This document shows, piece by piece, positions 1 through 6,704 of a stretch of 28,118 nucleotides of DNA. Source of the stretch: a virus; IMG/VR virus record IMGVR_UViG_3300042549_006589, positions 1 through 28,118 of that record; one strand, 5' to 3'. The stretch's first letter is position 1. Every line of letters starts with the position of its first letter. The notes below the pieces were generated by a model that saw nothing but the letters and a program-made list of their open reading frames with translations, did not search any database and was not told the DNA's origin. The translations under genes were made by a program, and so were the position numbers.

Positions 1-59
1 GTGTCTATCGTCTAAAACAAGCGTAAATATACCCCGTACCCGATAGTGCCACGGGGGGG

Positions 60-356
60 TTATTTGTCCGATTTGCGTGAATTGCACCTTCTGCATAAAA
101 CCTGAACATTGGACCACACAGACAGGCCGCCATCGGCAAGGGGGCGAATATGATCTGCGGTTAAATCTTTTGTGCTTTTACAAATAGAACACCAAGGCTG
201 AGCCTCTCGCGCTGCCTTAGATAACTTGCGCCACTCGGCATCGTAACCACGATCTAATCTTGATGGTCGCTTGCGCTCCCGCACCCTGGCACAAATAACA
301 CATCGAGCAGCTCTAACAACAACACCGCAATCAACGCAAGGTCTAGGTAGCATCAT
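60..356 (-). CDS. HNH endonuclease
   Basis: A 98-aa HNH nuclease, expected to nick or cut DNA. An N-terminal knuckle (C7, C10, C19, C22) precedes the HNH fold: a CSIC pair (C56/C59), the ADHI core (D68, H69), N83 and a CRRC pair (C88/C91). In many HK97-type phages a small HNH protein next to the terminase genes helps DNA packaging, and the terminase would lie just beyond the left edge in reading direction, so a packaging role is plausible (inference). Two ATG codons in tandem (356 and 353) make the exact start uncertain. It overlaps the endonuclease VII gene by 14 bp. A weak hairpin (ccccg 32-36 with cgggg 52-56) follows the stop. Confidence 0.88.
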   Translation of the reverse strand: MMLPRPCVDCGVVVRAARCVICARVRERKRPSRLDRGYDAEWRKLSKAAREAQPWCSICKSTKDLTADHIRPLADGGLSVWSNVQVLCRRCNSRKSDK

Positions 357-717
357 CTGTTCTCAGTAAATAGTTAACGGCTTCATTCAAGCTGTTGATG
401 TTATCTTTGAAGTAACCAAGGCCAACATTGCATCTAACGCATAACAACCCACGCACTTGATCTGTTGCGTGGTTATGGTCAACTGCTAATCCGTTCTTGC
501 TTTCCTCAGCATTGACACCACAGATAGCGCACGAATAGTTCTGCGCTTGTAGTAACGCTTCATAGCGTTCTTTCGGAATATCAGTAATGTTGCGATGCTT
601 ACTACGACAATCCCGGCAAACATCGTAACGACCATCAGGAGTGCGCTTATCATTGTGGAAAGCATCTAAGCTCTTTTTCTCTTTACAGTTGCGGCAACTC
701 TTTGTTTTATTCGTCAT
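343..717 (-). CDS. Recombination endonuclease VII-like nuclease
   Basis: A 124-aa protein of the phage endonuclease VII family, which cuts branched DNA such as Holliday junctions and so clears replication intermediates before packaging. Visible parts are an N-terminal zinc knuckle (C8, C11, C34, C37), a CAIC pair (C63/C66), the DHNH active-site core (D80-H83) and a CVRC pair (C93/C96). The open frame extends further upstream, but the ATG at 717 is preferred: the residues before it are not family-like, and that ATG overlaps the stop of the small upstream gene by 11 bp, suggesting translational coupling. T4 gp49 is longer (157 aa), but short phage forms are common. Confidence 0.88.
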   Translation of the reverse strand: MTNKTKSCRNCKEKKSLDAFHNDKRTPDGRYDVCRDCRSKHRNITDIPKERYEALLQAQNYSCAICGVNAEESKNGLAVDHNHATDQVRGLLCVRCNVGLGYFKDNINSLNEAVNYLLRTDDAT

Positions 718-886
718 CCCGATCAAAGTCACCAATAGGTTCAGGCATTGAGGAATAGAGTGCGTAAGCGTTAAGAGATGATGTTGAAGCGCGTGATAGC
801 AATGTTTCAATAGCATCAAATGAGATTGCTTGGTCAGTGCTTACTTCAGTGCATACATCACCGATTGAAACGCTAATCATTATCAT
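707..886 (-). CDS. Small hypothetical protein (59 aa)
   Basis: A 59-aa ORF with no recognised domain. It is acidic, ending in GDFDRDDE, and rich in Ser and Thr. Support comes from layout: its ATG shares an ATGA overlap with the stop of the preceding ORF (883-886), and its stop overlaps the start of the endonuclease VII gene by 11 bp, so it fills the gap exactly and is probably co-translated. Function unknown. Confidence 0.55.
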   Translation of the reverse strand: MIMISVSIGDVCTEVSTDQAISFDAIETLLSRASTSSLNAYALYSSMPEPIGDFDRDDE

Positions 887-1032
887 TTGCTTAACTCCAA
901 TCGGCTATCAAGTAAATCATCAATAAACTTATTCACAAGATGTTTCTTGCTATCAATTGTTGTTTTGCGTGAGGCAATGGCGTGAGCTAAGGCTTCATCA
1001 ATCTCTTCAATAGTTTCGGTGTCGTTATCCAT
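883..1032 (-). CDS. Small hypothetical protein (49 aa)
   Basis: A 49-aa charged, probably all-helical protein beginning MDNDTETIEEIDEALAHAIA. An AGGA ribosome-binding site lies about five bases before the ATG at 1032, and the stop overlaps the next start as ATGA. It is the first gene after the 1049-1155 intergenic region and so probably heads the transcript carrying the two nucleases. No family recognised. Confidence 0.6.
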   Translation of the reverse strand: MDNDTETIEEIDEALAHAIASRKTTIDSKKHLVNKFIDDLLDSRLELSK

Positions 1033-1048
1033 ATCATTCCTGTAAATG

Positions 1049-1079
1049 AAAAAACCTCACCTGTTGGATAACGGTGAGG
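1049..1079 (-). terminator. Rho-independent terminator or attenuator
   Basis: On the minus strand, CCTCACC and GGTGAGG form a perfect 7-bp stem (1073-1079 with 1055-1061) around an 11-nt loop, followed at once by six U (1054-1049). It lies after the zinc-finger/HTH gene and before the small-ORF/nuclease group. It may end the replication operon, or act as an attenuator if the promoter-like site at 1112-1143 is used. Confidence 0.8.
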
Positions 1080-1103
1080 GTAGTGATTAGATAGCGATTC
1101 CTG

Positions 1104-1143
1104 TTACACATAGTGTAAGGCATATTTTTGAACCAACTGTCAA
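1104..1143 (-). promoter_or_regulatory. Candidate promoter with palindromic operator
   Basis: On the minus strand a perfect TTGACA (1143-1138) is followed 20 nt later by TACACT (1117-1112), a longer spacer than ideal. The -10 candidate lies in a perfect 15-bp palindrome, TTACAC-TAT-GTGTAA (1118-1104), of the kind a dimeric repressor binds. It lies upstream of the small-ORF/nuclease genes with a terminator hairpin between. The palindrome is certain; promoter function is inference. Confidence 0.4.
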
Positions 1144-1155
1144 GTTTAGTTGGTT
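1131..1155. repeat. 8-bp inverted repeat over a stop codon
   Basis: aaccaact (1131-1138) and agttggtt (1148-1155) are perfect reverse complements around a 9-nt loop, covering the stop codon of the zinc-finger/HTH gene. On the plus strand the hairpin is followed by T residues; on the minus strand it is not a clear terminator. It could be an RNA hairpin protecting the 3' end, or part of the adjacent operator. Confidence 0.5.
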
Positions 1156-1907
1156 TTATCTCGCATCTTAATAATCGCTGCTAAGTCAAACAACTTACCC
1201 TTTTGCGGTATCTGATTGCCCTTGATGATCTTATACACCGCCCGTTGCGTGATGCCAAGCCATAGGGCAATTGCCTCAATGTCTAAATAGAACCGCCGAT
1301 TGGGATTGCTCATCGCAAGGGCAATCAATCTAATAACACTCCAAGAGTTCTTGCAGCCGTGACAGGTAACGCCCTTCTCTAAGTTCTCAACATCAATCAC
1401 CACGAACTTTCGGCAATCATCAGTTGGACAAGGGATACGCCTTGGTTGTTCCTTAAATTGTTGTGCCGCTGCCATTCCTTTTGAATGTAGCTCTTTAACT
1501 TCATCGGCAAAGTCTTTAGCCCAATCCTGATTGACAATCCAATCAAGGTGGGCAATATGAAATTGGCAGGTTGCCTCAACTTCTTTGGCAGTTGTTGATT
1601 CCTTAACCATCAGTGCCGGTGGTGTGAGTCTGCGCTCTGATCTAATGATCTGTTCCCACCCGTGAAGGATGGCTATAAGTTCAGTTGCCATTGAGAAATC
1701 CAAGGCACTTACATTGATGCCAATTGAACGCTCTGTTGATGGTGAGCCTGAACCTGATCGACCTGGCATTAGGTATTCACTCGCTTTGACCTGAAGGGCA
1801 GGCAATTCAATCAATTGACTTTGTAAGTTAAATCGGCAGGTGAAACAGGCACCCTCATTGCGAGATGGTCGAAGGCAAATGTTGCAGGTTAGTTGCTCGG
1901 TTTCCAC
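1146..1907 (-). CDS. Zinc-finger and helix-turn-helix DNA-binding protein
   Basis: A 253-aa protein with two cysteine zinc modules and a C-terminal helix-turn-helix. The first module is C8/C11 with C21/C24; the second is C160/C165 with C182/C185. Residues about 206-242 (DIEAIALWLGITQRAVYKII) look like an excisionase/MerR-type HTH with a WLGITQRAVYK recognition region. Similar zinc-plus-HTH proteins occur in actinophages without firm function; a role in replication or regulation is inferred from position after the primase-helicase. The GTG at 1907 is chosen because it shares TAGTG with the upstream stop; the frame is open further upstream but that part is a shadow of the neighbour. Confidence 0.7.
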   Translation of the reverse strand: METEQLTCNICLRPSRNEGACFTCRFNLQSQLIELPALQVKASEYLMPGRSGSGSPSTERSIGINVSALDFSMATELIAILHGWEQIIRSERRLTPPALMVKESTTAKEVEATCQFHIAHLDWIVNQDWAKDFADEVKELHSKGMAAAQQFKEQPRRIPCPTDDCRKFVVIDVENLEKGVTCHGCKNSWSVIRLIALAMSNPNRRFYLDIEAIALWLGITQRAVYKIIKGNQIPQKGKLFDLAAIIKMRDKTN

Positions 1908-2257
1908 TAGAACGGTATCCCATCGGTTGAAGTAGTTGATTTGGGTGGAAGTCCACCATTGCCAAAGTAATCGGGCATCTCTTGGGCAAATAGCCCGAAG
2001 TCGCGGCATTGATGTTCGGCAAGCACAATGGGATTCTTTGCCCACATCCTTGCCCCGACCCTTGGCGTTGCCTCAAAGGTTCGCCCTAACCGGTGGATTT
2101 GGTAGGTTCGCAACCCGCCAACCTTGGCTGTAATCTCTGCCAACAAGTTGAGTGGGGTTGGGTCAAGTTTCGTTGGAACTGCGGTAGAGCTGTATCCAAA
2201 CCAAATGAGGTTCCCGCAGTTTCGGCAATCAATGGCAGAAAATAGATATTGGCTCAT
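1907..2257 (-). CDS. Hypothetical protein with CxxC zinc motif
   Basis: A 116-aa protein that opens with a CRNC pair (C11/C14) and later has TYQIHRLGRTFEATPR followed by a VLAEHQC stretch. The Cys/Cys...His/Cys spacing suggests one zinc site. I believe related small proteins are widespread in actinophages but know no function. The ATG at 2257 has an AGGA site eight bases upstream. Its stop overlaps the GTG of the next gene, so the pair is likely co-expressed. It is the first gene after the GGAAC repeat region. Confidence 0.65.
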   Translation of the reverse strand: MSQYLFSAIDCRNCGNLIWFGYSSTAVPTKLDPTPLNLLAEITAKVGGLRTYQIHRLGRTFEATPRVGARMWAKNPIVLAEHQCRDFGLFAQEMPDYFGNGGLPPKSTTSTDGIPF

Positions 2258-2263
2258 TTAGTC

Positions 2264-2398
2264 GTTCCTGTACCGATAATGATGGTGTTCCTCTTTCCGT
2301 ATATATACATATACGGAACGGAACGAACACCGATCACGCTCATTTCTGCCTGTGTTCCCTTTTTGAAAAAGGAACACAAAAGGAACGGAACGAACACC
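2264..2398. repeat. GTTCC/GGAAC repeat region (candidate origin or operator)
   Basis: The gap after the primase-helicase gene holds eight GTTCC/GGAAC pentamers: 2264, 2287, 2315, 2320, 2354, 2371, 2382 and 2387. A 17-bp sequence starting GGAACGG is repeated exactly at 2315-2331 and 2382-2398. The first copy is the right arm of a large imperfect palindrome (2284-2331) centred on ccgtatat-atac-atatacgg (2297-2316), an AT-rich core. A second hairpin has tgtgttcc and ggaacaca arms (2351-2358, 2371-2378). Repeats plus an AT-rich palindrome beside a replication gene suggest an origin with iterons; a repressor-operator array or 3'-end hairpins are alternatives. Confidence 0.6.
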
Positions 2399-4521
2399 TA
2401 GTTTGCCCCCAAGTAAGAGATTTTGGCATCAACAAAGCTGAAATGATCTTTGCCGATCTCTGAAAGATAGAGAACAAATGACCTGTCATTGCCCCTGTTT
2501 TCAATCCATCCACCTGCGACCAAATCGCCAATGATGTTGCCAATGGACTCCTTGGAACCCGCAACCCCATCCTGAACCATTCGGCGGGTACTGCCAGGGT
2601 GATTGTGAATGAACTCAGCTACCTCTTTGAGTTTCTTAAACTCGCGGTTGGCATCTGCCTCATCCTCGCGCAATGGCACACCAATCACATATTCCATTTG
2701 CGGGCGAGTCGAATCAATGGTGAAGATAGCGGCTTCCTGCATACGATCTTTGCCCTTTTGCGCCCCTGCCTTTCGGCGTACATCACCGGGACGGTCTTTG
2801 GTCACTCGCATTGATATTGTGCCGATCTTGCCGGGGGCTAACAATTCAATTGGCTCACATAGGTAGGCAGCGCCATCAATTGTTGCCAACTTACTCTGCC
2901 CGCCGATGGCAAACCGCCCGCGTGTTTCTGCGTTCTTAGTAATGTGATCAATCAGCACAACGGCAGCGCCCGAGGCGGTGGCAACTGTTCTTGGAAAAAT
3001 TCGCATCCAACGGGTGATTTCGTCATTGTCTTTGGTCTGCCCGCCCCACATTGTCAGGGCTTCGGTGACTCCATCAATTATGACTAGAACGGCGCGGTCA
3101 GGTTCAAGAATATCTTGCCAATATGTGTCATTTACATCTCTTGGGCCGTCAGGTCGAATATATGAGAAGTATTGCAAGAGGTTGGCGCGACTCACGCCTA
3201 GCACCTTGAGGCGGTTTACGATGTCAATGGCATCGGATTCAAAGTCAATATAGATAACCTTTTGGTCAATCTTGAGTAATTCAGCGGTGGCAATTTGAGC
3301 AATCCAAGACTTTCCCGACTCAGATTCACCATAAAATGAGTGAACCTTGCCAGGATAAATCAACCCTGCGCCGTCACTTCGCTTCAAGATGGTGGCACTT
3401 GGAGTTTGGAATAGCCCATCAAAGTAATCCTTTAGGGCAATTGGCTTCCAACTTGACTCATCATCGCTTAAATCGGCGGTGGTGACTTGTGAAGGGGCTT
3501 CAATGGCATTTGTTGCCAATAAATTATTTGTGGGTTGTAGCTCTTTGAGTTCTGTTGCCCCGTAGCCAAGATTTCTTAATTGTAAGGCAGCCTGCTTGAA
3601 ATCCCCTGAGGTGTTAAGGTGAGCGTAAGCGGCAAACTTAGAATAAGAACTTTCAGCTTCAAAGATGGTTGAGGTTGAGAAAACAAATAGTTTGTCATTT
3701 CCGTTGAAATTGGTGGTCGCGCTGATGCCTTCATTTTTATTCGGTCTGCGCCAAACTGTTGCCTCACCCTTTTGATAAACCTTTGACCAACCAAGGGGCA
3801 AAAGGATTTCATCCCAAGTAGTGCGGGCATTGTAATCGTCACCGGGGCTTAAAGTGCCATCGTGCTTGGCAACGACATCTGCCTGAATTACTTGCGCCTT
3901 TGGCATCTCATCAAACATCGCAAAAATTTGATGAAGTGCTGCTCTTTCGTACATTGTAATCTTTGGGATTGACTCAATTGAACCGCCAATTAGTGTCCAA
4001 TTGCCACCGTTAGGGTGAGTTGAACCGCCTGATGGCGCGGTGATGGTGAACCCGCCTTCGCTTCGCGTTTCGGCAAACACATCCACGCCGCCGTTTTCGC
4101 CTGGCTTTCGCGCTAACTTGGTGTTGCCAGGGATTTCGCCGTCAATGACTCGGTAAAGCCAATGCAACCCGCCTGATGGTGTTATCTCAACATATCCCGC
4201 ATTTAGGCGCTGCCAAAGTTCGCCTAACCCTGAGTTGTTGGCAATCTCAGCAATATCAAGGTGCATCTTTTGCGATACTGCTCGACCTTCAAGCTCTAGC
4301 ATCTCAAGGTTGCCCGACACTTTGCCGGTGATTACACCAATGCCATCAACATCGTGCTTAAACCAAAGCAATAATTCATCGGCAGTTGGCAGTTGCTCTT
4401 GGTATTTCTGCCAAGATAAAGCGGGGCGCTTGCTTCCGTCATTTGCGACAGGAACAACGCTAATGCCTTCAGCTAAGAAGCGAAGTGCGGTGGTTAGCGT
4501 TGCGTTATTCAATCGGCTCAC
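2398..4521 (-). CDS. Bifunctional primase-polymerase / RecA-fold helicase
   Basis: A 707-aa fused replication protein. Residues 1-200 resemble the archaeo-eukaryotic prim-pol domain: KRPALSW near 31-37, an acidic LELEG motif at 75-79 where the metal-binding aspartates usually lie, SGGLH at 116-120 and GVDVFAE at 145-151. A linker (about 225-325) leads to a RecA-like ATPase with Walker A GESESGKS (398-405), Walker B VLVIIDG (478-484) and IGGQSKLATIDGAA (539-552), as in RepA/DnaB-type helicases. The C-terminus (625-690) looks like a winged helix. It probably primes and unwinds DNA at the phage fork. Start is GTG at 4521, overlapping the upstream ORF by 17 bp. Active-site Glu in place of Asp is unusual and should be compared with relatives. 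Confidence 0.88.
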   Translation of the reverse strand: MSRLNNATLTTALRFLAEGISVVPVANDGSKRPALSWQKYQEQLPTADELLLWFKHDVDGIGVITGKVSGNLEMLELEGRAVSQKMHLDIAEIANNSGLGELWQRLNAGYVEITPSGGLHWLYRVIDGEIPGNTKLARKPGENGGVDVFAETRSEGGFTITAPSGGSTHPNGGNWTLIGGSIESIPKITMYERAALHQIFAMFDEMPKAQVIQADVVAKHDGTLSPGDDYNARTTWDEILLPLGWSKVYQKGEATVWRRPNKNEGISATTNFNGNDKLFVFSTSTIFEAESSYSKFAAYAHLNTSGDFKQAALQLRNLGYGATELKELQPTNNLLATNAIEAPSQVTTADLSDDESSWKPIALKDYFDGLFQTPSATILKRSDGAGLIYPGKVHSFYGESESGKSWIAQIATAELLKIDQKVIYIDFESDAIDIVNRLKVLGVSRANLLQYFSYIRPDGPRDVNDTYWQDILEPDRAVLVIIDGVTEALTMWGGQTKDNDEITRWMRIFPRTVATASGAAVVLIDHITKNAETRGRFAIGGQSKLATIDGAAYLCEPIELLAPGKIGTISMRVTKDRPGDVRRKAGAQKGKDRMQEAAIFTIDSTRPQMEYVIGVPLREDEADANREFKKLKEVAEFIHNHPGSTRRMVQDGVAGSKESIGNIIGDLVAGGWIENRGNDRSFVLYLSEIGKDHFSFVDAKISYLGAN

Positions 4522-4810
4522 CGTTTAACTGAGCAACCATTCTAGTAATAATCCATTCAACTACCGGCACGGCTACCGCGTTGCCCGTTTGTTTGTATCT
4601 TGTCAAATCTGAATGACCTGATGTCCAATCGTCAGGGAAACCCTGTAATCGTTCGGTTTCAACAGGTGTCAATTTTCTTAATAAATTTTCTTCAATAATG
4701 ATGTGAGTGTGAAATTTCATTGGGGGTGAATTTTTCTTTGTTGTATAAACCCTCATTGCCTCACCCATTTCAGCCCAAGGTGTTAGACAATCAACACTTG
4801 GTTCAAGCAC
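4505..4810 (-). CDS. C-terminal module of a cytosine-C5 methyltransferase (second copy)
   Basis: A 101-aa ORF with only the C-terminal part of a C5 methyltransferase. Residues 47-66 carry motif IX (LTPVETERLQGFPDDWTSG) and 72-85 motif X (RYKQTGNAVAVPVV). The first 40 residues, including DCLTPW, differ wholly from the preceding ORF and may be a remnant or alternative target-recognition domain. Motifs I-VIII are absent, so it cannot methylate alone. Over 50 residues it matches the C-terminus of the beta ORF at 41 positions by eye, so the two arose by duplication. It starts at GTG 4810, overlapping the beta stop, and runs into the primase-helicase gene. It is either a decaying copy or an exchangeable partner for the alpha ORF. 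Confidence 0.65.
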   Translation of the reverse strand: MLEPSVDCLTPWAEMGEAMRVYTTKKNSPPMKFHTHIIIEENLLRKLTPVETERLQGFPDDWTSGHSDLTRYKQTGNAVAVPVVEWIITRMVAQLNGEPIE

Positions 4811-5438
4811 TTATTTGCCCAACCATTCTAGTAATAATCCATTCGACCACTGGTACCGCTACCGCGTTACCCATTTGCTTATAGCGGTTTGAATCTGCTT
4901 GCCCCGATGTCCAATCGTCAGGAAATCCTTGTAGGCGTTCACATTCAACGGGTGTTAAACGGCGAACGGTTTGTTCTGTTGCTACTCCGTGACCACTCAC
5001 ACGATCAAGTGTAAACATTGGTGAGCCATCATCACTAAAACCTTTACCTTGTGGCCCTGATGTGTCAGCTCTACCAATCACTGTTCCCTGAATTGGGATT
5101 GCTACCGCTTGACCGCCTGTTGTGTCTAGTGTGTAAGCCGGTGCATTTTCATCACCAATTCCTAAACCATTTTGATTCTTTTCCATTTCTCGCCCATCTT
5201 GAATCGGAAAAATCATTGGCACATTCCCCCCGCCCGTTCCATATCTCGAAATTACTGTTGGCATAATGCCATCTTCATAAACTCGCACATCGTTAACGCG
5301 AGTTCCATCAATAATCAAAACTGTTGCTCTTGTTTCGCTTGCGTTATCAAATACATTCAAAGTTGGTACTACCCCCCCAAAAATCCAAGTTTCGTAATCA
5401 TCAACATTTTGCGCCCGGCGCGATTTAGTCCACCACAT
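4803..5438 (-). CDS. Cytosine-C5 methyltransferase, beta part (TRD, motifs IX-X)
   Basis: A 211-aa ORF with the target-recognition region and C-terminus of a C5 methyltransferase, in the +1 frame relative to the alpha ORF. KSRRAQNVDDYETW...GGVVPTLNVFDN near the N-terminus and repeated TLDTTGG / TLDRVSG segments are typical of phage Dcm recognition regions. Motif IX (RRLTPVECERLQGFPDDWT) and motif X (RYKQMGNAVAVPVVEWI) end it. ATG 5438 has an AGG six bases upstream and overlaps the alpha stop by 14 bp. The split between motif VIII and the TRD matches the known two-subunit enzyme M.AquI. A single-base error in the sequence, or a +1 frameshift making one protein, remain alternatives. Confidence 0.72.
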   Translation of the reverse strand: MWWTKSRRAQNVDDYETWIFGGVVPTLNVFDNASETRATVLIIDGTRVNDVRVYEDGIMPTVISRYGTGGGNVPMIFPIQDGREMEKNQNGLGIGDENAPAYTLDTTGGQAVAIPIQGTVIGRADTSGPQGKGFSDDGSPMFTLDRVSGHGVATEQTVRRLTPVECERLQGFPDDWTSGQADSNRYKQMGNAVAVPVVEWIITRMVGQISA

Positions 5439-6180
5439 CAACAACCTGCAATAAACCTGAGTTAACGGCTTGGTTTGAACCCATCCCTTTTGTTAAATCT
5501 GAAACTGTTAGGGCATCAATTATTTTTCCTGCTCGGCTACCTTTTCCAACGCTGTCTGAAGTTGTAGAGGCAGAACCTTTCCGCGTTTGTTTGCTCGCCT
5601 CAAGATACCTTGCGCGGCCTTCGCTGAGAGCGAGTATTTCTGCAGGTGTTCCCCCTGTACCTCTAAGACATCCGACAATGAACACTCTACGGCGGCGTTG
5701 GGGAACTCCGAAGTGTTGAGCATCAAGCACTCGCCACCCGACATCAAACCCGATGCCATCCAACGCTGTGATGACTGTTGCCATATCTCTTCCGTCATTT
5801 GAGGATAATAAACCAGGCACATTTTCGAGAATGAAGTTTTCCGCTTTGGTTTCGGTAAGGAGTCTGACGATTTCCCAAAATAATCCTGATCTACTTCCTT
5901 GAAGTCCTGCTCGTTTTCCTGCAACTGACAAATCCTGACAAGGGAAACCACCGGTGATGATTCCTCGCTTTGGGTTAAATCCTGCTTGAATAAGTTGTTC
6001 ACCTGTTACCCCCGTGACATCGCCAAAGATTGTTGAGTTCGGGAAGTGTCGGCGCAACACATCCTGAGCTTTCTTGTCTATTTCTACACTTGCAACCACT
6101 TTTACACCTTGGCGTTCAAGTGCTAAATCGAATCCACCGACACCCGCAAAGAGTGAAACGGCGGTGATCTCGCCTACCAT
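5425..6180 (-). CDS. Cytosine-C5 DNA methyltransferase, alpha part (motifs I-VIII)
   Basis: A 251-aa protein with the S-adenosylmethionine-binding and catalytic half of a C5 methyltransferase. Motif I is SLFAGVGGFDLALE (9-22), motif IV GGFPCQDLSVAG with nucleophile C81, motif VI ENVPG (119-123) and motif VIII QRRRRVFIVG (161-170). Motifs IX and X are missing; they are in the next ORF in another frame. A phage methyltransferase would mark its DNA against host restriction; no endonuclease gene is adjacent. Chosen start is ATG 6180, which overlaps the stop of the 45-aa ORF (ATGGTAG); an in-frame TTG exists at 6195. The acidic linker after residue 190 is low in complexity. Confidence 0.88.
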   Translation of the reverse strand: MVGEITAVSLFAGVGGFDLALERQGVKVVASVEIDKKAQDVLRRHFPNSTIFGDVTGVTGEQLIQAGFNPKRGIITGGFPCQDLSVAGKRAGLQGSRSGLFWEIVRLLTETKAENFILENVPGLLSSNDGRDMATVITALDGIGFDVGWRVLDAQHFGVPQRRRRVFIVGCLRGTGGTPAEILALSEGRARYLEASKQTRKGSASTTSDSVGKGSRAGKIIDALTVSDLTKGMGSNQAVNSGLLQVVDVVD

Positions 6181-6311
6181 TCCAACGCCATCCAAAAGAT
6201 GCCCAAATCAATTGATAATGTCCACTTATCAATTACGATTCCTAAGCCGAATCCTTTACGCGTTCCAAATGACATAAACAAGCCATCTTTGATTCTGATT
6301 TCTTTGACCAT
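6174..6311 (-). CDS. Small hypothetical protein (45 aa)
   Basis: A 45-aa ORF (MVKEIRIKDG...GIFWMALEW) with a basic GTRKGFGLGI centre and alternating hydrophobic residues, suggesting a small beta structure. Both junctions are tight: its ATG shares TAATG with the FmdB-like gene and its stop overlaps the methyltransferase start. I recall similar sequences in other actinophages but no function. Confidence 0.6.
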   Translation of the reverse strand: MVKEIRIKDGLFMSFGTRKGFGLGIVIDKWTLSIDLGIFWMALEW

Positions 6312-6481
6312 TAGTCTTTCCCCCAACCCGTTCCCTTAAAATGAACGGCAGGTGCCGCCCAAACCCGTTCCATCGCTATCTCGCAATTGCTGCATTTGTA
6401 ATCAATCTCAGCTTCATCAACCTTGCGAAAGATTGGCATTACCACTTCGCACTTTGGGCATTTGTAATCAATGATTGGCAA
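6311..6481 (-). CDS. FmdB-family zinc-ribbon protein
   Basis: A 56-aa zinc ribbon. It begins with PIIDYKCPKC (C8/C11), has a second pair CSNC (C30/C33) and ends with the family signature APAVHFKGTGW. FmdB-type proteins are putative regulators found beside amidase or metabolic genes and in many phages; their action is unclear. Start is TTG 6481, with AAGG five bases upstream; the usual MP.. start of the family supports it. It overlaps the preceding ORF by 14 bp and shares TAATG with the next gene. Confidence 0.78.
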   Translation of the reverse strand: MPIIDYKCPKCEVVMPIFRKVDEAEIDYKCSNCEIAMERVWAAPAVHFKGTGWGKD

Positions 6482-6608
6482 TGTAACCTTCTTTCCTTAA
6501 TATCGCAGCGATCACCTTTGCCATTCGCCAAGGCGTATCAGGCAAAGATTCTTCATAAGATTTCCAAAGCGCAAAGGCAATGGCACCCTCAAGACTATCG
6601 CGGCTCAA
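6468..6608 (-). CDS. Small hypothetical protein (46 aa)
   Basis: A 46-aa probably helical protein (LEGAIAFALWKSYEESLPDT...). The start is TTG 6608, seven bases after a strong AGGGGGAG ribosome-binding site; the ATG between them opens a frame that stops after six codons. It overlaps the FmdB-like gene by 14 bp. No family recognised; reality rests on the ribosome-binding site and on filling an otherwise empty stretch. Confidence 0.5.
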   Translation of the reverse strand: MSRDSLEGAIAFALWKSYEESLPDTPWRMAKVIAAILRKEGYIANH

Positions 6609-6642
6609 AGTTCATCTCCCCCTTGTGAATTGCTGTTCTTGT

Positions 6643-6704
6643 GAAATGGTTGGAATCGAACCAACTGAAGGCGCTTCCCCCCGCCAACGCAAACCTGCCA
6701 TTTC
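6643..6704 (-). other. tRNA T-arm-like element in a 133-bp gap
   Basis: The gap 6609-6741 has no gene. On the minus strand it contains a perfect T-arm, GTTGG-TTCGATT-CCAAC (6666-6650 region), followed by CATTTC that pairs with GAAATG 62 nt away (6704-6699), as an acceptor stem would. The middle is about ten bases too short for D and anticodon arms and shows no good anticodon stem, so it is not a normal tRNA. It could be a degraded tRNA or phage attachment-site homology to the 3' end of a host tRNA. Nearby are a direct repeat (ccccgccaacg at 6679 and 6708) and a tccccg/cgggga hairpin (6707-6733). Confidence 0.35.

Noticed and set aside
5520-6002. 160-aa minus-strand ORF inside the methyltransferase alpha gene
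   Set aside because: Out-of-frame shadow of a gene with clear motifs; its translation has no recognisable features.
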